From contig NZ_PDJI01000004.1 in assembly GCF_002563695.1 (NCBI RefSeq), forward strand, positions 1,798,001 through 1,862,000: a stretch of 64,000 bases of DNA. Direction: 5' to 3'. The translations under genes were made by a program, and so were the position numbers. Shown piece by piece: positions 16,137 through 25,101 of the stretch. The notes beneath the pieces are model-generated. The model worked only from the letters and a program-made list of their open reading frames with translations, made no database searches and was not told where the DNA came from. Origin of the DNA: Georgenia soli. Its GTDB lineage: Bacteria > Actinomycetota > Actinomycetes > Actinomycetales > Actinomycetaceae. Positions within the stretch are counted from its first letter, which is position 1, and the number at the start of each line of letters is the position of its first letter.

Positions 16137-16904
16137 GTGCCGGCGGACGAGGGGCGCAGCGCGTGGACGCGCCCCGCGTTCGTGGGCTCCGCCGTGCTGC
16201 TCCTGGCCCTGCTGATCCTCGTCGTCTGGCTGCTCGCGCGCGGCGACGGCGCCCCGGCCGACCCGGGCACCGCCGCGCCCGGGTCGGCCACGGCTGCGCC
16301 GTCGGCAGGCCGAGAGAGCCCCACCACCGGACCCACCGGGACCGCCCGGGCAGCCCCGGGGCGGTCGGTCTGCGGGCTGACCGAGGAGGCCGACTCCGGC
16401 ACGCTCACCCGGGCGCCGGCGGCGACGTGGCAGCTCGTGGGCACGGTGGCCGCGCCCTCGGTCGAGGGCCAGGGCCCGGGCGAGGACGACGACGGCCTCC
16501 GCACCTGCTACGCGCGCACCCCCACCGGGGCGCTGCTGGCCGCCGCGAACGTGGCCGCCATGGGCTCCTCCCCCCAGCTGATCGGCCGGATGACCGAGGA
16601 GATGACCGCCGAGGGACCCGGCCGCGACGCCGCCCTGAAGTACCTCGAGGCCGGCGCCGCCCCCGAGATCCCCACCGGGGTGCGTTACCAGATCCGCGGC
16701 TTCCGGCTCCTCGACTACACCGGCACCGAGGCGTCGGTGGACCTGGCGCTGGGCGTCGACGGCGGCCTGACGGGCAGCTTCGTGCTGGACCTGCGCTGGG
16801 AGGACGGCGACTGGAAGGTCGTCCTCACCGACGACGGCGGCCTCGGCAGCCTGCCCGCACCCGTGCCGGACCTGACCGGCTACACCCTGTGGTCGGGGGC
16901 GTAG
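16137..16904 (+). CDS. Single-pass membrane protein, VirB8/TcpC-like
   Basis: The product is 255 aa from a GTG. One N-terminal helix (about residues 14-35) is followed by a Pro/Ser/Thr-rich linker and an external domain containing one Cys pair (VCGLTEE, RTCYART). The end (YTGTEASVDLALGVDGGLTG, WEDGDWKVVLTDDG) has the strand pattern of NTF2-like VirB8/TcpC domains. VirB8-type proteins bridge the inner membrane and the periplasmic or cell-wall part of type IV channels. It lies 9 nt after DUF6112 and directly abuts the next start. Family assignment is by architecture only. Confidence 0.6.
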   Translation: MPADEGRSAWTRPAFVGSAVLLLALLILVVWLLARGDGAPADPGTAAPGSATAAPSAGRESPTTGPTGTARAAPGRSVCGLTEEADSGTLTRAPAATWQLVGTVAAPSVEGQGPGEDDDGLRTCYARTPTGALLAAANVAAMGSSPQLIGRMTEEMTAEGPGRDAALKYLEAGAAPEIPTGVRYQIRGFRLLDYTGTEASVDLALGVDGGLTGSFVLDLRWEDGDWKVVLTDDGGLGSLPAPVPDLTGYTLWSGA

Positions 16905-18566
16905 ATGTCGAGCGCCGACCCCACGACGCCCGTGCCGCCGGGCGGCTGCAGCCCGCTCGACGTCACCTGTGCCACCTCGACCTGGACCGCCGACGACGGC
17001 AGCTCCACCGCCCTGGACCAGCTGGCCGGGGCGGTGTCCGAGGCCCTCGACACCACGCTGTCGTCCCTGGGCAAGATGTGGGAGAACGTCGCCACGCCGG
17101 CGCTGACGGGCGACGGCGAGGGGGCCGTCACGGCCGGCTCCGTGGCCCCGGGGTCGGTCGCCGCGGTGGAGACGGTCCTCGGCTGGGTCGTGTGGATCTC
17201 CCTCGGCGTCGCCGTCATGTCCCTGCTCGCCCTCGGCGCCTGGCTCGCCCTGGCCGGGCGCCGAGGCGACGGCGGCCGGCAGCTGGGCCGGGTCGGGATC
17301 GTCCTGGGCGGGGTGCTTCTGATCTCGGGGGCGTCCGCGGTGGTGGGTGCGCTGGTGCCGCCGGAGCGGTTCGCCGGCGGGTCGGCACCGGTCGCCACGA
17401 CGCAGAACGCCCTGTGGTGGTTCACCGCGGCGATGGCCGTGCTCTCGGTGATCGTGGCCGGCGCGAAGATGGCGTGGGAGCAGCGCGCCGCCGCCGGGCG
17501 CGACCTGGTTCGGTCCCTGCTCACGCTCGTGGTCGTGGCCGGCGCCGGGCTGACCGTGATCGGGCTCGCCGTCGTCGCCGCGGACGGCTTCGCCGCCTGG
17601 CTGCTCGAGCGGGTCACCGGCGGCGAGGACTTCGGCACCCGGGTCCGCGACCTCGTGGTGCTGTCGGACTCCCTCGGCGTGCTGCTGGTGATCGTCCTCG
17701 GGCTGCTCGCCGTGGTGGTGGCGTTCGTCCAGATCATGCTGCTGGTGCTGCGCGGCGCGATGCTCGTGATCCTCGCCGGCATCTTCCCGCTCTCGGCGGC
17801 GTTCACGAACACCGCGGTCGGCCGTGCCTGGTTCTCGCGGGTGGTCGCGTGGATCGTCGCGTTCGTGCTGTACAAGCCGGCGGTGGCCATCGTCTACGCG
17901 ACCGCGTTCCAGCTCACCGACACCGGCCTCGTCACGGACGACGGCACCGGCCTCGTCCCGCTCCTCGCCGGCATCATCCTCATGGTCCTGGCACTGCTGG
18001 CGCTGCCCGCGCTGATGTCCGTGGCGGCACCGCTGGTGGGCACGGTGGCCCCGGGAGGCACGCCGGCGGCCGCCGCGCTGCCGCCGGGCACGTCCGCGGC
18101 GCTGCCCAGCGGGGCGGCGGCGGTGCACCGCGTGCGACCCGCGGCGGCGCCGCCCGCACCGGCAGGTGCCGCCGCGGGCGTGGGCCTGGTGGGGCCCCGC
18201 GGCTCGAGCGAGCTGCGCGGTCTGCGGGCCGGCGACACCACCGTCGGCCCCGGCGGGTCCGGCAACGGCCCCGGTTCCGGCCCGGGTTCCGGCGCGCCCG
18301 GCTCCGGCGGGCAGGGCTCGGGCGCGGGCGTGCCGGGGGGCGCCACCGAGGACGACCTGACCGGCCGGGGCACGGGCACCGACGCAGTCGTCGGCGCGGA
18401 CGCGGGCGCGGGCGTCGAGCCGGGCGACCTCGAGCCCGCCGGTGACACGCCGCCCGGCGAGCCGCCCGCCGACGACCAGCACCATCCCCGCAGGGGGAAC
18501 CCCGACCAGCCCCGCCCCCGCGCGGCGATCCACGAAGGAGACGGTTCACGTGCCGGCAACCGCTGA
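16905..18566 (+). CDS. Polytopic membrane protein, VirB6/TrbL-like
   Basis: The product is 553 aa. The ATG follows the previous stop with no gap. About eight helices occupy residues 90-380, including the duplicated DUF6112-like hairpin (AGRRGDGGRQLGRVGIVLGG) and the VirB6-like core ending in AWIVAFVLYKPAVAIVYATA and ALLALPALMSVAAPLVG. The C-terminal 170 residues are a low-complexity Gly/Pro/Ala tail. VirB6/TrbL proteins form the inner-membrane core of type IV secretion systems. The last 17 nt overlap the SCO6880 gene. Confidence 0.78.
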   Translation: MSSADPTTPVPPGGCSPLDVTCATSTWTADDGSSTALDQLAGAVSEALDTTLSSLGKMWENVATPALTGDGEGAVTAGSVAPGSVAAVETVLGWVVWISLGVAVMSLLALGAWLALAGRRGDGGRQLGRVGIVLGGVLLISGASAVVGALVPPERFAGGSAPVATTQNALWWFTAAMAVLSVIVAGAKMAWEQRAAAGRDLVRSLLTLVVVAGAGLTVIGLAVVAADGFAAWLLERVTGGEDFGTRVRDLVVLSDSLGVLLVIVLGLLAVVVAFVQIMLLVLRGAMLVILAGIFPLSAAFTNTAVGRAWFSRVVAWIVAFVLYKPAVAIVYATAFQLTDTGLVTDDGTGLVPLLAGIILMVLALLALPALMSVAAPLVGTVAPGGTPAAAALPPGTSAALPSGAAAVHRVRPAAAPPAPAGAAAGVGLVGPRGSSELRGLRAGDTTVGPGGSGNGPGSGPGSGAPGSGGQGSGAGVPGGATEDDLTGRGTGTDAVVGADAGAGVEPGDLEPAGDTPPGEPPADDQHHPRRGNPDQPRPRAAIHEGDGSRAGNR

Positions 18567-20055
18567 CAGCCCCCACGTGCCACGCACCTACGGCAACTGG
18601 CGCCGTCCCACCACGCCGGGCCTGATGGGCCTGGGCACCGCCGGGACCCTCATCCTCATGGCCGGGCTCGTGCTGGTGGTGCTCGTCGTCATGCTCACGG
18701 ACCTGCTCACCGGGCTCGTCTTCGCCGCCGGGCTCGCCGTCGTGCTCCTGGCGATCGGCGTGCGCGACAAGCACGGCCTCAACGCCCTCGACAAGGGCGC
18801 CGCCCGCTGGTCCTGGTGGCGCCAGCGCTCCGCCGGCGAGCACCTCTACCGCTCCGGCCCGCTGGGGCAGGTGCCGTGGGGCACGTGCCAGCTGCCCGGG
18901 CTGGCCGCGTCGTCGAAGCTCACCGAGCACTCCGACTCGTACGGGCGGCGCTTCGCCCTCATCCGCGTGCCCACCACCTCCACCTACACCCTCGTCATCG
19001 GCACCGAGCCCGACGGCGCAGCCCTGGTGGACGAGGAGCAGGTGGACTCCTGGGTCGCCGACTGGGGGCTGTGGCTGGCGAACCTGGGCGACGAGCCGGG
19101 CATCGTCGCGGCGTCGGTGACGATCGAGACAGCGCCGGACACGGGTACCCGCCTGCGCCGCGAGGTGGGCACGAACCTCGACCCCGACGCCCCCGAGTTC
19201 GCCAGGGCGCTGCTCGCCGAGACGGTGGCCGACTACCCGCACGGCTCCTCCACCGTGCGCGCGTACGTGGCCCTGACCTTCAACGCCACGCACAACGGCA
19301 GACGACGCAAGCCGGCCGAGTTCGCCCGCGAGCTGGGCGCACGCCTGCCCGGGCTCACCGGGGAGCTGCAGGCCACCGGCGCCGGCCCGGCGCACCCGGT
19401 GGACGCCCTGGAGCTGTGCGAGCTCGTGCGGGTGGCGTACGACCCGGCGGCCGCCGTCGCGATCGACGAGGCGCACGCCGAGGGGCTGACCACCAGCCTG
19501 ACCTGGTCCGACGTCGGCCCCTCCGCCGCGGAGGCCTCGTGGGACGACTACCGGCACGACTCCGGGGTGTCGGTGACCTGGGCGATGACGGGTGCTCCGC
19601 GCGGGAACGTGCAGGCCTCGATCCTCTCGCGGCTGGTGGCCCCGCACCGCGACGTCGCCCGCAAGCGCGTGACGCTGCTCTACCGGCCCATCGACGCGGC
19701 GTCCGCCGCCGCGATCGTGGAGTCGGACCTGCGCGCCGCCCAGTTCCGGCAGTCCTCCTCGGACAAGCCCACCGCCCGCGACGTGCTCGCCACGCGCGCC
19801 GCGGCCCTGACCGCGCAGGAGGAGGCCGCGGGCGCCGGGCTCGTCAACTTCGGCATGCTCGTGACGGCCACGGTCCTCGACGAGGCGCGCGAGGCCGACG
19901 CCCGTGCCGCCGTCGAGAACCTGGCCGCCACCGCCCGGCTGCGCGTGCGGCCCGCGTACGGCTCCCAGGACACGGCGTTCGCCGCCGCGCTGCCCCTCGG
20001 CCTGGTGCTGCCGCGGCACCTCGACCTGCCCTCCCAGGTCCGGAGCCGGCTGTGA
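18550..20055 (+). CDS. SCO6880 family protein (VirB3 plus VirB4 N-domain-like)
   Basis: The product is 501 aa from a GTG at 18550 with GAAGGAG upstream. Two helices near residues 26-49 and 51-71 resemble VirB3/PrgI. The remaining cytoplasmic part (RSGPLGQVPWGTCQLPGLAA, MTGAPRGNVQASIL, LLYRPID) corresponds to the N-terminal, non-ATPase half of VirB4. This is the SCO6880 family known from actinobacterial integrative elements. Its stop overlaps the ATPase start (GTGA), so the two halves of a VirB4-like engine are made in coupled fashion as separate chains. Confidence 0.82.
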   Translation: MPATADSPHVPRTYGNWRRPTTPGLMGLGTAGTLILMAGLVLVVLVVMLTDLLTGLVFAAGLAVVLLAIGVRDKHGLNALDKGAARWSWWRQRSAGEHLYRSGPLGQVPWGTCQLPGLAASSKLTEHSDSYGRRFALIRVPTTSTYTLVIGTEPDGAALVDEEQVDSWVADWGLWLANLGDEPGIVAASVTIETAPDTGTRLRREVGTNLDPDAPEFARALLAETVADYPHGSSTVRAYVALTFNATHNGRRRKPAEFARELGARLPGLTGELQATGAGPAHPVDALELCELVRVAYDPAAAVAIDEAHAEGLTTSLTWSDVGPSAAEASWDDYRHDSGVSVTWAMTGAPRGNVQASILSRLVAPHRDVARKRVTLLYRPIDAASAAAIVESDLRAAQFRQSSSDKPTARDVLATRAAALTAQEEAAGAGLVNFGMLVTATVLDEAREADARAAVENLAATARLRVRPAYGSQDTAFAAALPLGLVLPRHLDLPSQVRSRL

Positions 20056-21572
20056 GCCGGAAGAAGCAGGAGGGGACGACGGCGGCCCCCGCCCGCCCGG
20101 GGCCGCGCGGCTGGCCGGGGCGCGGGCGTGGCCGGGCCGGCTCCATCCAGCCGGTGCCGGAGTGGCGCGGCTCGACCCGGCAGGTGTGCGGGCTCTGGCC
20201 CTTCGCCGTCGGCTCGGGGACCCCGATGGTCGGGGTCCCGCTGGGGCGCAACATGGTCACCGGCGCCACGGTGTGCTGCGACCCGGTGTCGTGGTTCCAG
20301 CGGGCGAACCTCATCTCCAACCCGTCGGCGTTCGTGCTGGGCCTGCCGGGCCTGGGCAAGTCCACGCTCGTGCGACGCATGGCGGCCGGCCTCGCCGGGT
20401 ACGGCGTCATGCCGCTCGTGCTCGGCGACCTCAAGCCCGACTACGTCGACCTCATCGAGGCGCTCGGCGGGCAGGTGATCGCCCTGGGCGGGGACCGCGG
20501 GCACATCAACGTCCTCGACCCCGGGGAGGCGACGTCGGCGGCCGAGCGCCTCACCGGCAGCGCCCGCGCGATGGTGCTCACCGACGCGCACGAGCGGCGG
20601 CTGACGATGGTGTCCTCGCTGCTGACGATCCTGCGCGCCCAGCCCCCGACCGACCGGGAGGAGACGATCCTCGACCGGGCCTTGCGGGTGCTCGACGAGC
20701 GCCACGACGGCGTGCCGGTACTTCCCGACCTGCTCGAGGTCATCCGCTCCGCGCCCGAGGACGTGCGGCAGGTGGCGCTCGACCGCGGCTCGCTGGAGCG
20801 CTACCAGGAGGTGACGGAGAACCTCGAGGCCTCGCTGATCGGCCTGGTCGACGGCGGTCGGCTCGGCCGCACGTTCTCCCGCCCCACCACGAACCCGATG
20901 CGCCGGGACCGGCCGGTGGTCTACGACGTCAGCCACATCGACGACGCCCAGACCGACCTGCAGGCCGCGGTCATGCTGGCGTGCTGGTCGGCCGGGTTCG
21001 GCACGGTCAACGTGGCCAACGCCCTCGCCGACGCCGGCGTGGAGCCGCGCCGCCACTACTTCGTGGTCCTCGACGAGCTGTGGCGGGTCCTGCGCGCCGG
21101 CCGCGGCATCGTCGACCGGGTCGACGCCCTCACGCGGCTCAACCGCACCCGCGGCGTGGGCACGGTGATGGTCTCCCACACGATGTCCGACCTGCTGGCC
21201 CTGCCCGCCGAGGAGGACCGCATGAAGGCGCGCGGGTTCGTCGAGCGCTCCGGGATGGTGGTGGCGGGCGGGCTCCCCGGCGCGGAGATGCCGATGCTCA
21301 CCCAGGCGGTGCCGCTCTCCCGCGCCGAGCAGGAGCTGCTCATCGGCTGGCAGGACCCGCCCGCCTGGGACCCGGTGCACCACCGGGAGACCGAGCCGCC
21401 CGGGCGCGGGAAGTTCCTCGTCAAGGTCGGCGGCCGGCCCGGCATCCCCGTGCAGGTGCAGCTGACCGCCGTCGAGCTCGGCATCCACGACACCAACAAG
21501 CGGTGGCGCGAGCTCTCCCGCGTGGGCCGGGTGGAGCGCCCTGCGGAGCAGGTGGGACCACCCGGAGGGTGA
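20052..21572 (+). CDS. VirB4-like type IV secretion ATPase
   Basis: The product is 506 aa. Walker A GLPGLGKST is at 97-105 and Walker B FVVLDELW at 337-344, with the conserved LGDLKPDYVDL and NRTRGVGTVMVSHTMSDL segments of VirB4/TraC/TrwB-type ATPases. It lacks a membrane segment, which separates it from VirD4 coupling proteins. It should energise channel assembly or substrate transfer. It starts inside the SCO6880 stop codon and is the last gene of the locus. No coupling ATPase, relaxase or integrase follows; the next gene is a glycerophosphodiesterase. Confidence 0.85.
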   Translation: MSRKKQEGTTAAPARPGPRGWPGRGRGRAGSIQPVPEWRGSTRQVCGLWPFAVGSGTPMVGVPLGRNMVTGATVCCDPVSWFQRANLISNPSAFVLGLPGLGKSTLVRRMAAGLAGYGVMPLVLGDLKPDYVDLIEALGGQVIALGGDRGHINVLDPGEATSAAERLTGSARAMVLTDAHERRLTMVSSLLTILRAQPPTDREETILDRALRVLDERHDGVPVLPDLLEVIRSAPEDVRQVALDRGSLERYQEVTENLEASLIGLVDGGRLGRTFSRPTTNPMRRDRPVVYDVSHIDDAQTDLQAAVMLACWSAGFGTVNVANALADAGVEPRRHYFVVLDELWRVLRAGRGIVDRVDALTRLNRTRGVGTVMVSHTMSDLLALPAEEDRMKARGFVERSGMVVAGGLPGAEMPMLTQAVPLSRAEQELLIGWQDPPAWDPVHHRETEPPGRGKFLVKVGGRPGIPVQVQLTAVELGIHDTNKRWRELSRVGRVERPAEQVGPPGG

Positions 21573-21575
21573 CGG

Positions 21576-21604
21576 GCGGCAAGAAGGCGCCATGGCCGCT
21601 TTTT
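21576..21604 (+). terminator. Terminator-like hairpin with T-run after the ATPase gene
   Basis: GCGGC (21576-21580) pairs with GCCGC (21595-21599), directly followed by TTTTT (21600-21604). A T-run is rare in this sequence and marks the end of the secretion-like operon. Confidence 0.5.
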
Positions 21605-21642
21605 CGGGCGTCCTACGCATTCCCGGACGGAAGCCGCGCCCC

Positions 21643-21655
21643 TAGCCTCAGGGCC
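21643..21655 (+). promoter_or_regulatory. -10 element for leaderless mRNA
   Basis: TAGCCT (21643-21648) is 7 nt before the ATG at 21656, the same geometry as before the App1-like gene. Confidence 0.6.
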
Positions 21656-22816
21656 ATGCGTACAGTGATCGCAAGCGCCGCAACGGCCGCGGCCCTCGTC
21701 CTGACCATGTCCACCGCCGCCCTCGCGGGCGGCTCCGTCGCGGACAGCCCCGACCGCCGCGACCGCGGCGGGCCGACCCACACCCGCCCCGTCGACGACG
21801 TCGTCGTCATCGGCCACCGCGGGGCGTCCGGCTACCGCCCCGAGCACACCCTCGCGTCGTACGAGCTCGCCATCGAGCAGTGCGTCGACTTCATCGAGCC
21901 CGACCTCGTCTCCACCAAGGACGGCGTGCTCGTCGCCCGCCACGAGAACGAGATCGGCGGCACGACCGACGTCGAGAACCATCCCGAGTTCGCCGACCGG
22001 AGGACGACGAAGGCGATCGACGGCCGCCAGGTGGAGGGCTGGTTCACCGAGGACTTCACCCTCGCCGAGCTGCGCACGCTGCGCGCCGAGGAGCGCATCC
22101 CGAACCTCCGGCCGGAGAACACCGCCTACAACGGGCTCTACCAGATCCCCACCTTCGAGGAGGTCGTCGAGCTCGCCACGCAGTCGAAGACGTGCGACGG
22201 CAGGCCGATGGGGATCGCCCCCGAGATCAAGCACCCGAGCTACTTCGACTCCATCGGGCTGTCGATGGAGGAGGGTGTCGTCGCGATCCTCGAGGAGTAC
22301 GGCTACGCGGGCCGGCGGGCCCCGGTGGTCATCCAGAGCTTCGAGACCTCCAACCTGCGCGAGCTCGACCGCATGATCAAGGTCGACCTCGCGCAGCTGG
22401 TCGACTGCTCCGGCGCGCCCTACGACCTCGTCGCCGCGGGTGACCCGCGCACCTACGCCGACCTCGTCACGCCGGCGGGCCTGAAGGAGATCTCCCGGTA
22501 CGCCGACATCCTGGGCGCCTGCAAGGACCGCATGATCCCGCGGAACGCCGACGGCTCGCTCGCGGCGCCGACGACGCTGGTCGACGACGCCCACAAGGCC
22601 GGCCTCGAGGTCCACGGCTGGACCTTCCGGGCGGAGAACCAGTTCCTGCCGCTGGACTTCCGCTCGAGCGCCGACCCTGCCGCGCACGGCGACCTTGCCG
22701 GCGAGATCGAGCGCTTCCTCGAGCTGGGCATGGACGGGCTGTTCTCCGACCACCCGGACATCGCGGTCGCCGCCGCGTCGGCGTTCGAGCAGGAGCAGCA
22801 CCCCGGCCGTCGCTGA
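21656..22816 (+). CDS. glpQ: Secreted glycerophosphodiester phosphodiesterase
   Basis: The product is 386 aa. A signal peptide (basic start, hydrophobic to about residue 24, then ALAG) precedes a GDPD barrel. The catalytic HRGASGYRPEHTLASYELA, EPDLVSTKDGVLVARHENEI and later EIKHPSYF are the metal and acid-base motifs of GlpQ-type enzymes. It hydrolyses glycerophosphodiesters, from phospholipids or teichoic acids, to glycerol 3-phosphate outside the cell. Length matches secreted GlpQ. It stands alone, with a strong terminator 43 nt after its stop. Confidence 0.92.
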   Translation: MRTVIASAATAAALVLTMSTAALAGGSVADSPDRRDRGGPTHTRPVDDVVVIGHRGASGYRPEHTLASYELAIEQCVDFIEPDLVSTKDGVLVARHENEIGGTTDVENHPEFADRRTTKAIDGRQVEGWFTEDFTLAELRTLRAEERIPNLRPENTAYNGLYQIPTFEEVVELATQSKTCDGRPMGIAPEIKHPSYFDSIGLSMEEGVVAILEEYGYAGRRAPVVIQSFETSNLRELDRMIKVDLAQLVDCSGAPYDLVAAGDPRTYADLVTPAGLKEISRYADILGACKDRMIPRNADGSLAAPTTLVDDAHKAGLEVHGWTFRAENQFLPLDFRSSADPAAHGDLAGEIERFLELGMDGLFSDHPDIAVAAASAFEQEQHPGRR

Positions 22817-22858
22817 CCCGCGCCCCTGACCGGGCACAGTCGGCCCACGGCCTGCCGT

Positions 22859-22894
22859 CCCGCCGGTCGACGCCTCCTGGCGCCGACCGGCGGG
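22859..22894 (+). terminator. Long interrupted hairpin after glpQ
   Basis: CCCGCCGGTCG (22859-22869) pairs with CGACCGGCGGG (22884-22894), extended after one A/C mismatch by CGCC/GGCG around a TCCT loop. Confidence 0.75.
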
Positions 22895-22926
22895 TCCGTG
22901 TCCGAGTCTCGTGGTGAGGTACTCCC

Positions 22927-23382
22927 ATGACGCCTACCTCACGGACGGTCCCCGACGACGTCGCCGCCTACCTCGACGCCGCCCCGGAGCCGTGGGCCGA
23001 GCTGCTCCGGGACGTCCTCGGCACCCTCGCCGCGGCGATGCCGGACGGCTACGAGCTCGGCATGCACTGGGGCATGCCCACCTGGGTGGTCCCGCTCGCC
23101 CGGTTCCCACGGACCTACAACGGCAAGCCGCTGGCGTACGTCAGCGTCGGGGCGCAGAAGAACCACGTCTCCGTGTACCTGATGGGCGTGTACTCGGTGC
23201 CCGAGGAGGTCGAGGCGTTCCGGGAGGCGTGGCGGGCCGGCACCGGCCGGGTCGACATGGGGAAGTCGTGCCTCCGGCTCAGGAAGCCCGCCGACGTCGA
23301 CCACGAGCTCCTCGCACGCACGGTCGCCGGCATGTCCGTCGAACGGTTCCTGGAGACCTACGAGCGCGTCCAGGCGCGGTAG
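22927..23382 (+). CDS. DUF1801 domain protein
   Basis: The product is 151 aa. The order MPDGYELGMHWGMPTWVVP, KPLAYVSVGAQKNHVSVYL, DMGKSCLRLRKPADVD is the DUF1801 (YdhG-like) pattern. The fold resembles frataxin-like small domains; the biochemical role is not known. It is soluble with no targeting signal. GAGG about 10 nt upstream may serve as ribosome site. Single gene after the glpQ terminator. Confidence 0.8.
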   Translation: MTPTSRTVPDDVAAYLDAAPEPWAELLRDVLGTLAAAMPDGYELGMHWGMPTWVVPLARFPRTYNGKPLAYVSVGAQKNHVSVYLMGVYSVPEEVEAFREAWRAGTGRVDMGKSCLRLRKPADVDHELLARTVAGMSVERFLETYERVQAR

Positions 23383-23421
23383 GGGACGCCGATCCGCGTG
23401 GGAAGGCCTGCCTTTCCTTCG

Positions 23422-23457
23422 TTGTGGACCGGACCGCCCCGCCCTACATTGACGATC
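23422..23457 (+). promoter_or_regulatory. Promoter with -35 and -10, leaderless geometry
   Basis: TTGTGG (23422-23427) and TACATT (23445-23450) are 17 nt apart, and the ATG at 23458 follows 7 nt after the -10. Confidence 0.6.
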
Positions 23458-24264
23458 ATGAATGAGTTGCACGCGCTTCAGGACCAGACGTCCGGTGCCG
23501 CGACCCCGGACGCCGTTCCGGCCGGGTCGGTCGTTGGCGTGGAGGGCGACCGGCCCGCGCGACGCGAAGAGGAACGTCGACGGGGCGGTCTCGAGCAACG
23601 GCTCAACGCCCTGCGCGCCGGGGTGCTCGGGGCCAACGACGGGATCGTCTCCACGGCGGCCGTCGTGGTCGGCGTCGCGGGTGCCACCACGTCCACGGGA
23701 GCGATCGCCACGGCCGGTGTCGCGGCGGCCATCGGCGGCGCGGTGTCCATGGCGCTCGGCGAGTACGTCTCGGTCAGCAGCCAGCGGGACAGCGAGAAGA
23801 ACATCATCGAGGAGGAGCGACGGGCCCTGGAGGCGGACCCGGCCGTGGGCCTGGAGTCGCTCGCGCGGCTGTACGAGGAACGCGGCCTGTCGCCGGAGAC
23901 GTCGCGCACGGTGGCGCAGGAACTCTCGGCGCGCGACGCCCTCGACGCCCACCTACGGGCGCGGCACAACATCGACGCCACCGACGTCGCCAGCCCGTGG
24001 CACGCGGCGCTGGCCTCGTTCCTCGCCTTCGCCGGCGGCGCGCTCCTCCCGCTCCTGGCGATCCTGCTGCCCCCGCCGGAGCTGCGGGTACCGGTCACGT
24101 TCGTGGGCACGCTGGTCGGCCTCGCCCTCACCGGCGCGGTGGCGGCGGGCATCGGCGGCGGGTCACGGTCGCGTGCCGCGACGCGGGTGGTCGTCGGCGG
24201 CGGGCTGGCCCTCGCGGCGACCTACCTCATCGGGTTCCTGCTCGGCACGACCGGCATCGTCTGA
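23458..24264 (+). CDS. VIT1/CCC1 family iron/manganese transporter
   Basis: The product is 268 aa. After a charged N-terminus, LRAGVLGANDGIVSTAAVVVGVAGA and GGAVSMALGEYVSVSSQRDSE (shown in overlapping parts: LGANDGIVSTAAVVVGVAG; SMALGEYVSVSSQRD) form the VIT1 signature. A cytosolic helical segment rich in Glu (about residues 120-175) matches the metal-binding region, followed by three more helices. Family members move Fe2+ or Mn2+ across membranes, generally out of the cytosol. Start chosen at 23458, where promoter geometry fits a leaderless mRNA. Convergent with the VOC gene, 6 bp away. Confidence 0.88.
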   Translation: MNELHALQDQTSGAATPDAVPAGSVVGVEGDRPARREEERRRGGLEQRLNALRAGVLGANDGIVSTAAVVVGVAGATTSTGAIATAGVAAAIGGAVSMALGEYVSVSSQRDSEKNIIEEERRALEADPAVGLESLARLYEERGLSPETSRTVAQELSARDALDAHLRARHNIDATDVASPWHAALASFLAFAGGALLPLLAILLPPPELRVPVTFVGTLVGLALTGAVAAGIGGGSRSRAATRVVVGGGLALAATYLIGFLLGTTGIV

Positions 24265-24270
24265 CCCAGG

Positions 24271-25101
24271 TCAGGCGACCCCGTAGCGGCTGACGCTGAA
24301 CTGGAAGCCCTGCGGGTCGGCGAGCTCGGCGACGCGTGAGCCCTCCGCGTCGAACGGCTCCGTCGTCACCGACCCACCGAGCTCGAAGGCCCGGGCGGCG
24401 ACGCCGTCCGGGTCGTCGACGGCGAACGTGACGGTCCAGCGGGGCGTCCCCTCGAACTCCTCGACCATCCATCCCACCGCGTCGGTGAACCCGGGCGGGG
24501 CACCGGCCTCCTCGTGGCGGGCCCGGGTCCCGGGATCCCGCTGCTCGAGGTGGTCCCCGTAGCCCGGGCGCCTCACCATCCACGTGCCGGGGACGAACTC
24601 GGTGGTCTCCCAGCCGAACACCGCGTTGTAGAACTCGGCCGCGGCGGCGATGTCTGGTGTGTGCAGCTCGTTGAAGTTCCAGGAGTTGGCCACGTTGACC
24701 ACCTCGGCGCCCTCGTGCTCGCCGCCGGTCCACGCGCCGAAGACCGCGCCGGCCGGGTCCTCGAACCGGCTGCGGCGCCCGCCGCCGAACACCTCGTGCG
24801 CGGGCTCGCGCACCTGCCCGCCGGCGGCGAGCACCCGCCGCTCGATCTCCTCCAGGTCCGGCACGCGGACGTACATGGTCCAGCCGGGGTTGCCGATGTC
24901 GAGGGCGCCGACGCCCGCCACGTCCGCACCGGCGAGGCTTGCCACCCGGTACGGCCGGGGCGTCTCGTCGACGTCGCGGATCTGCCAGCCGAAAAGGTCT
25001 GCGTAGAACTCGCTCGCGGGCCCGGGGTCGGGGGTGAGCAGATCGATCCAGGCGGGTACGCCGTCGGGATAACGCGGGACGTCCGAAGAGGCGGAGGCCA
25101 T
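24271..25101 (-). CDS. Two-domain VOC (glyoxalase/bleomycin-resistance-like) protein
   Basis: The product is 276 aa with two tandem vicinal-oxygen-chelate modules: residues about 15-125 (WIDLLTPDPGPASEFYADLFGWQ, here cited as PGPASEFYADLFGW) and about 140-272 (NFNELHTPDIAAAAEFYNAV, ending ELADPQGFQFSVSRY). Members include hydroxylases, glyoxalases and binding proteins, and specific function cannot be read from sequence. There is no signal peptide and no operon partner. It converges with the VIT transporter gene. Confidence 0.85.
   Translation of the reverse strand: MASASSDVPRYPDGVPAWIDLLTPDPGPASEFYADLFGWQIRDVDETPRPYRVASLAGADVAGVGALDIGNPGWTMYVRVPDLEEIERRVLAAGGQVREPAHEVFGGGRRSRFEDPAGAVFGAWTGGEHEGAEVVNVANSWNFNELHTPDIAAAAEFYNAVFGWETTEFVPGTWMVRRPGYGDHLEQRDPGTRARHEEAGAPPGFTDAVGWMVEEFEGTPRWTVTFAVDDPDGVAARAFELGGSVTTEPFDAEGSRVAELADPQGFQFSVSRYGVA

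Noticed and set aside
13474..21572. Complete integrative conjugative element
   Set aside because: No integrase, relaxase, coupling protein, tRNA or flanking direct repeat was seen inside the window.
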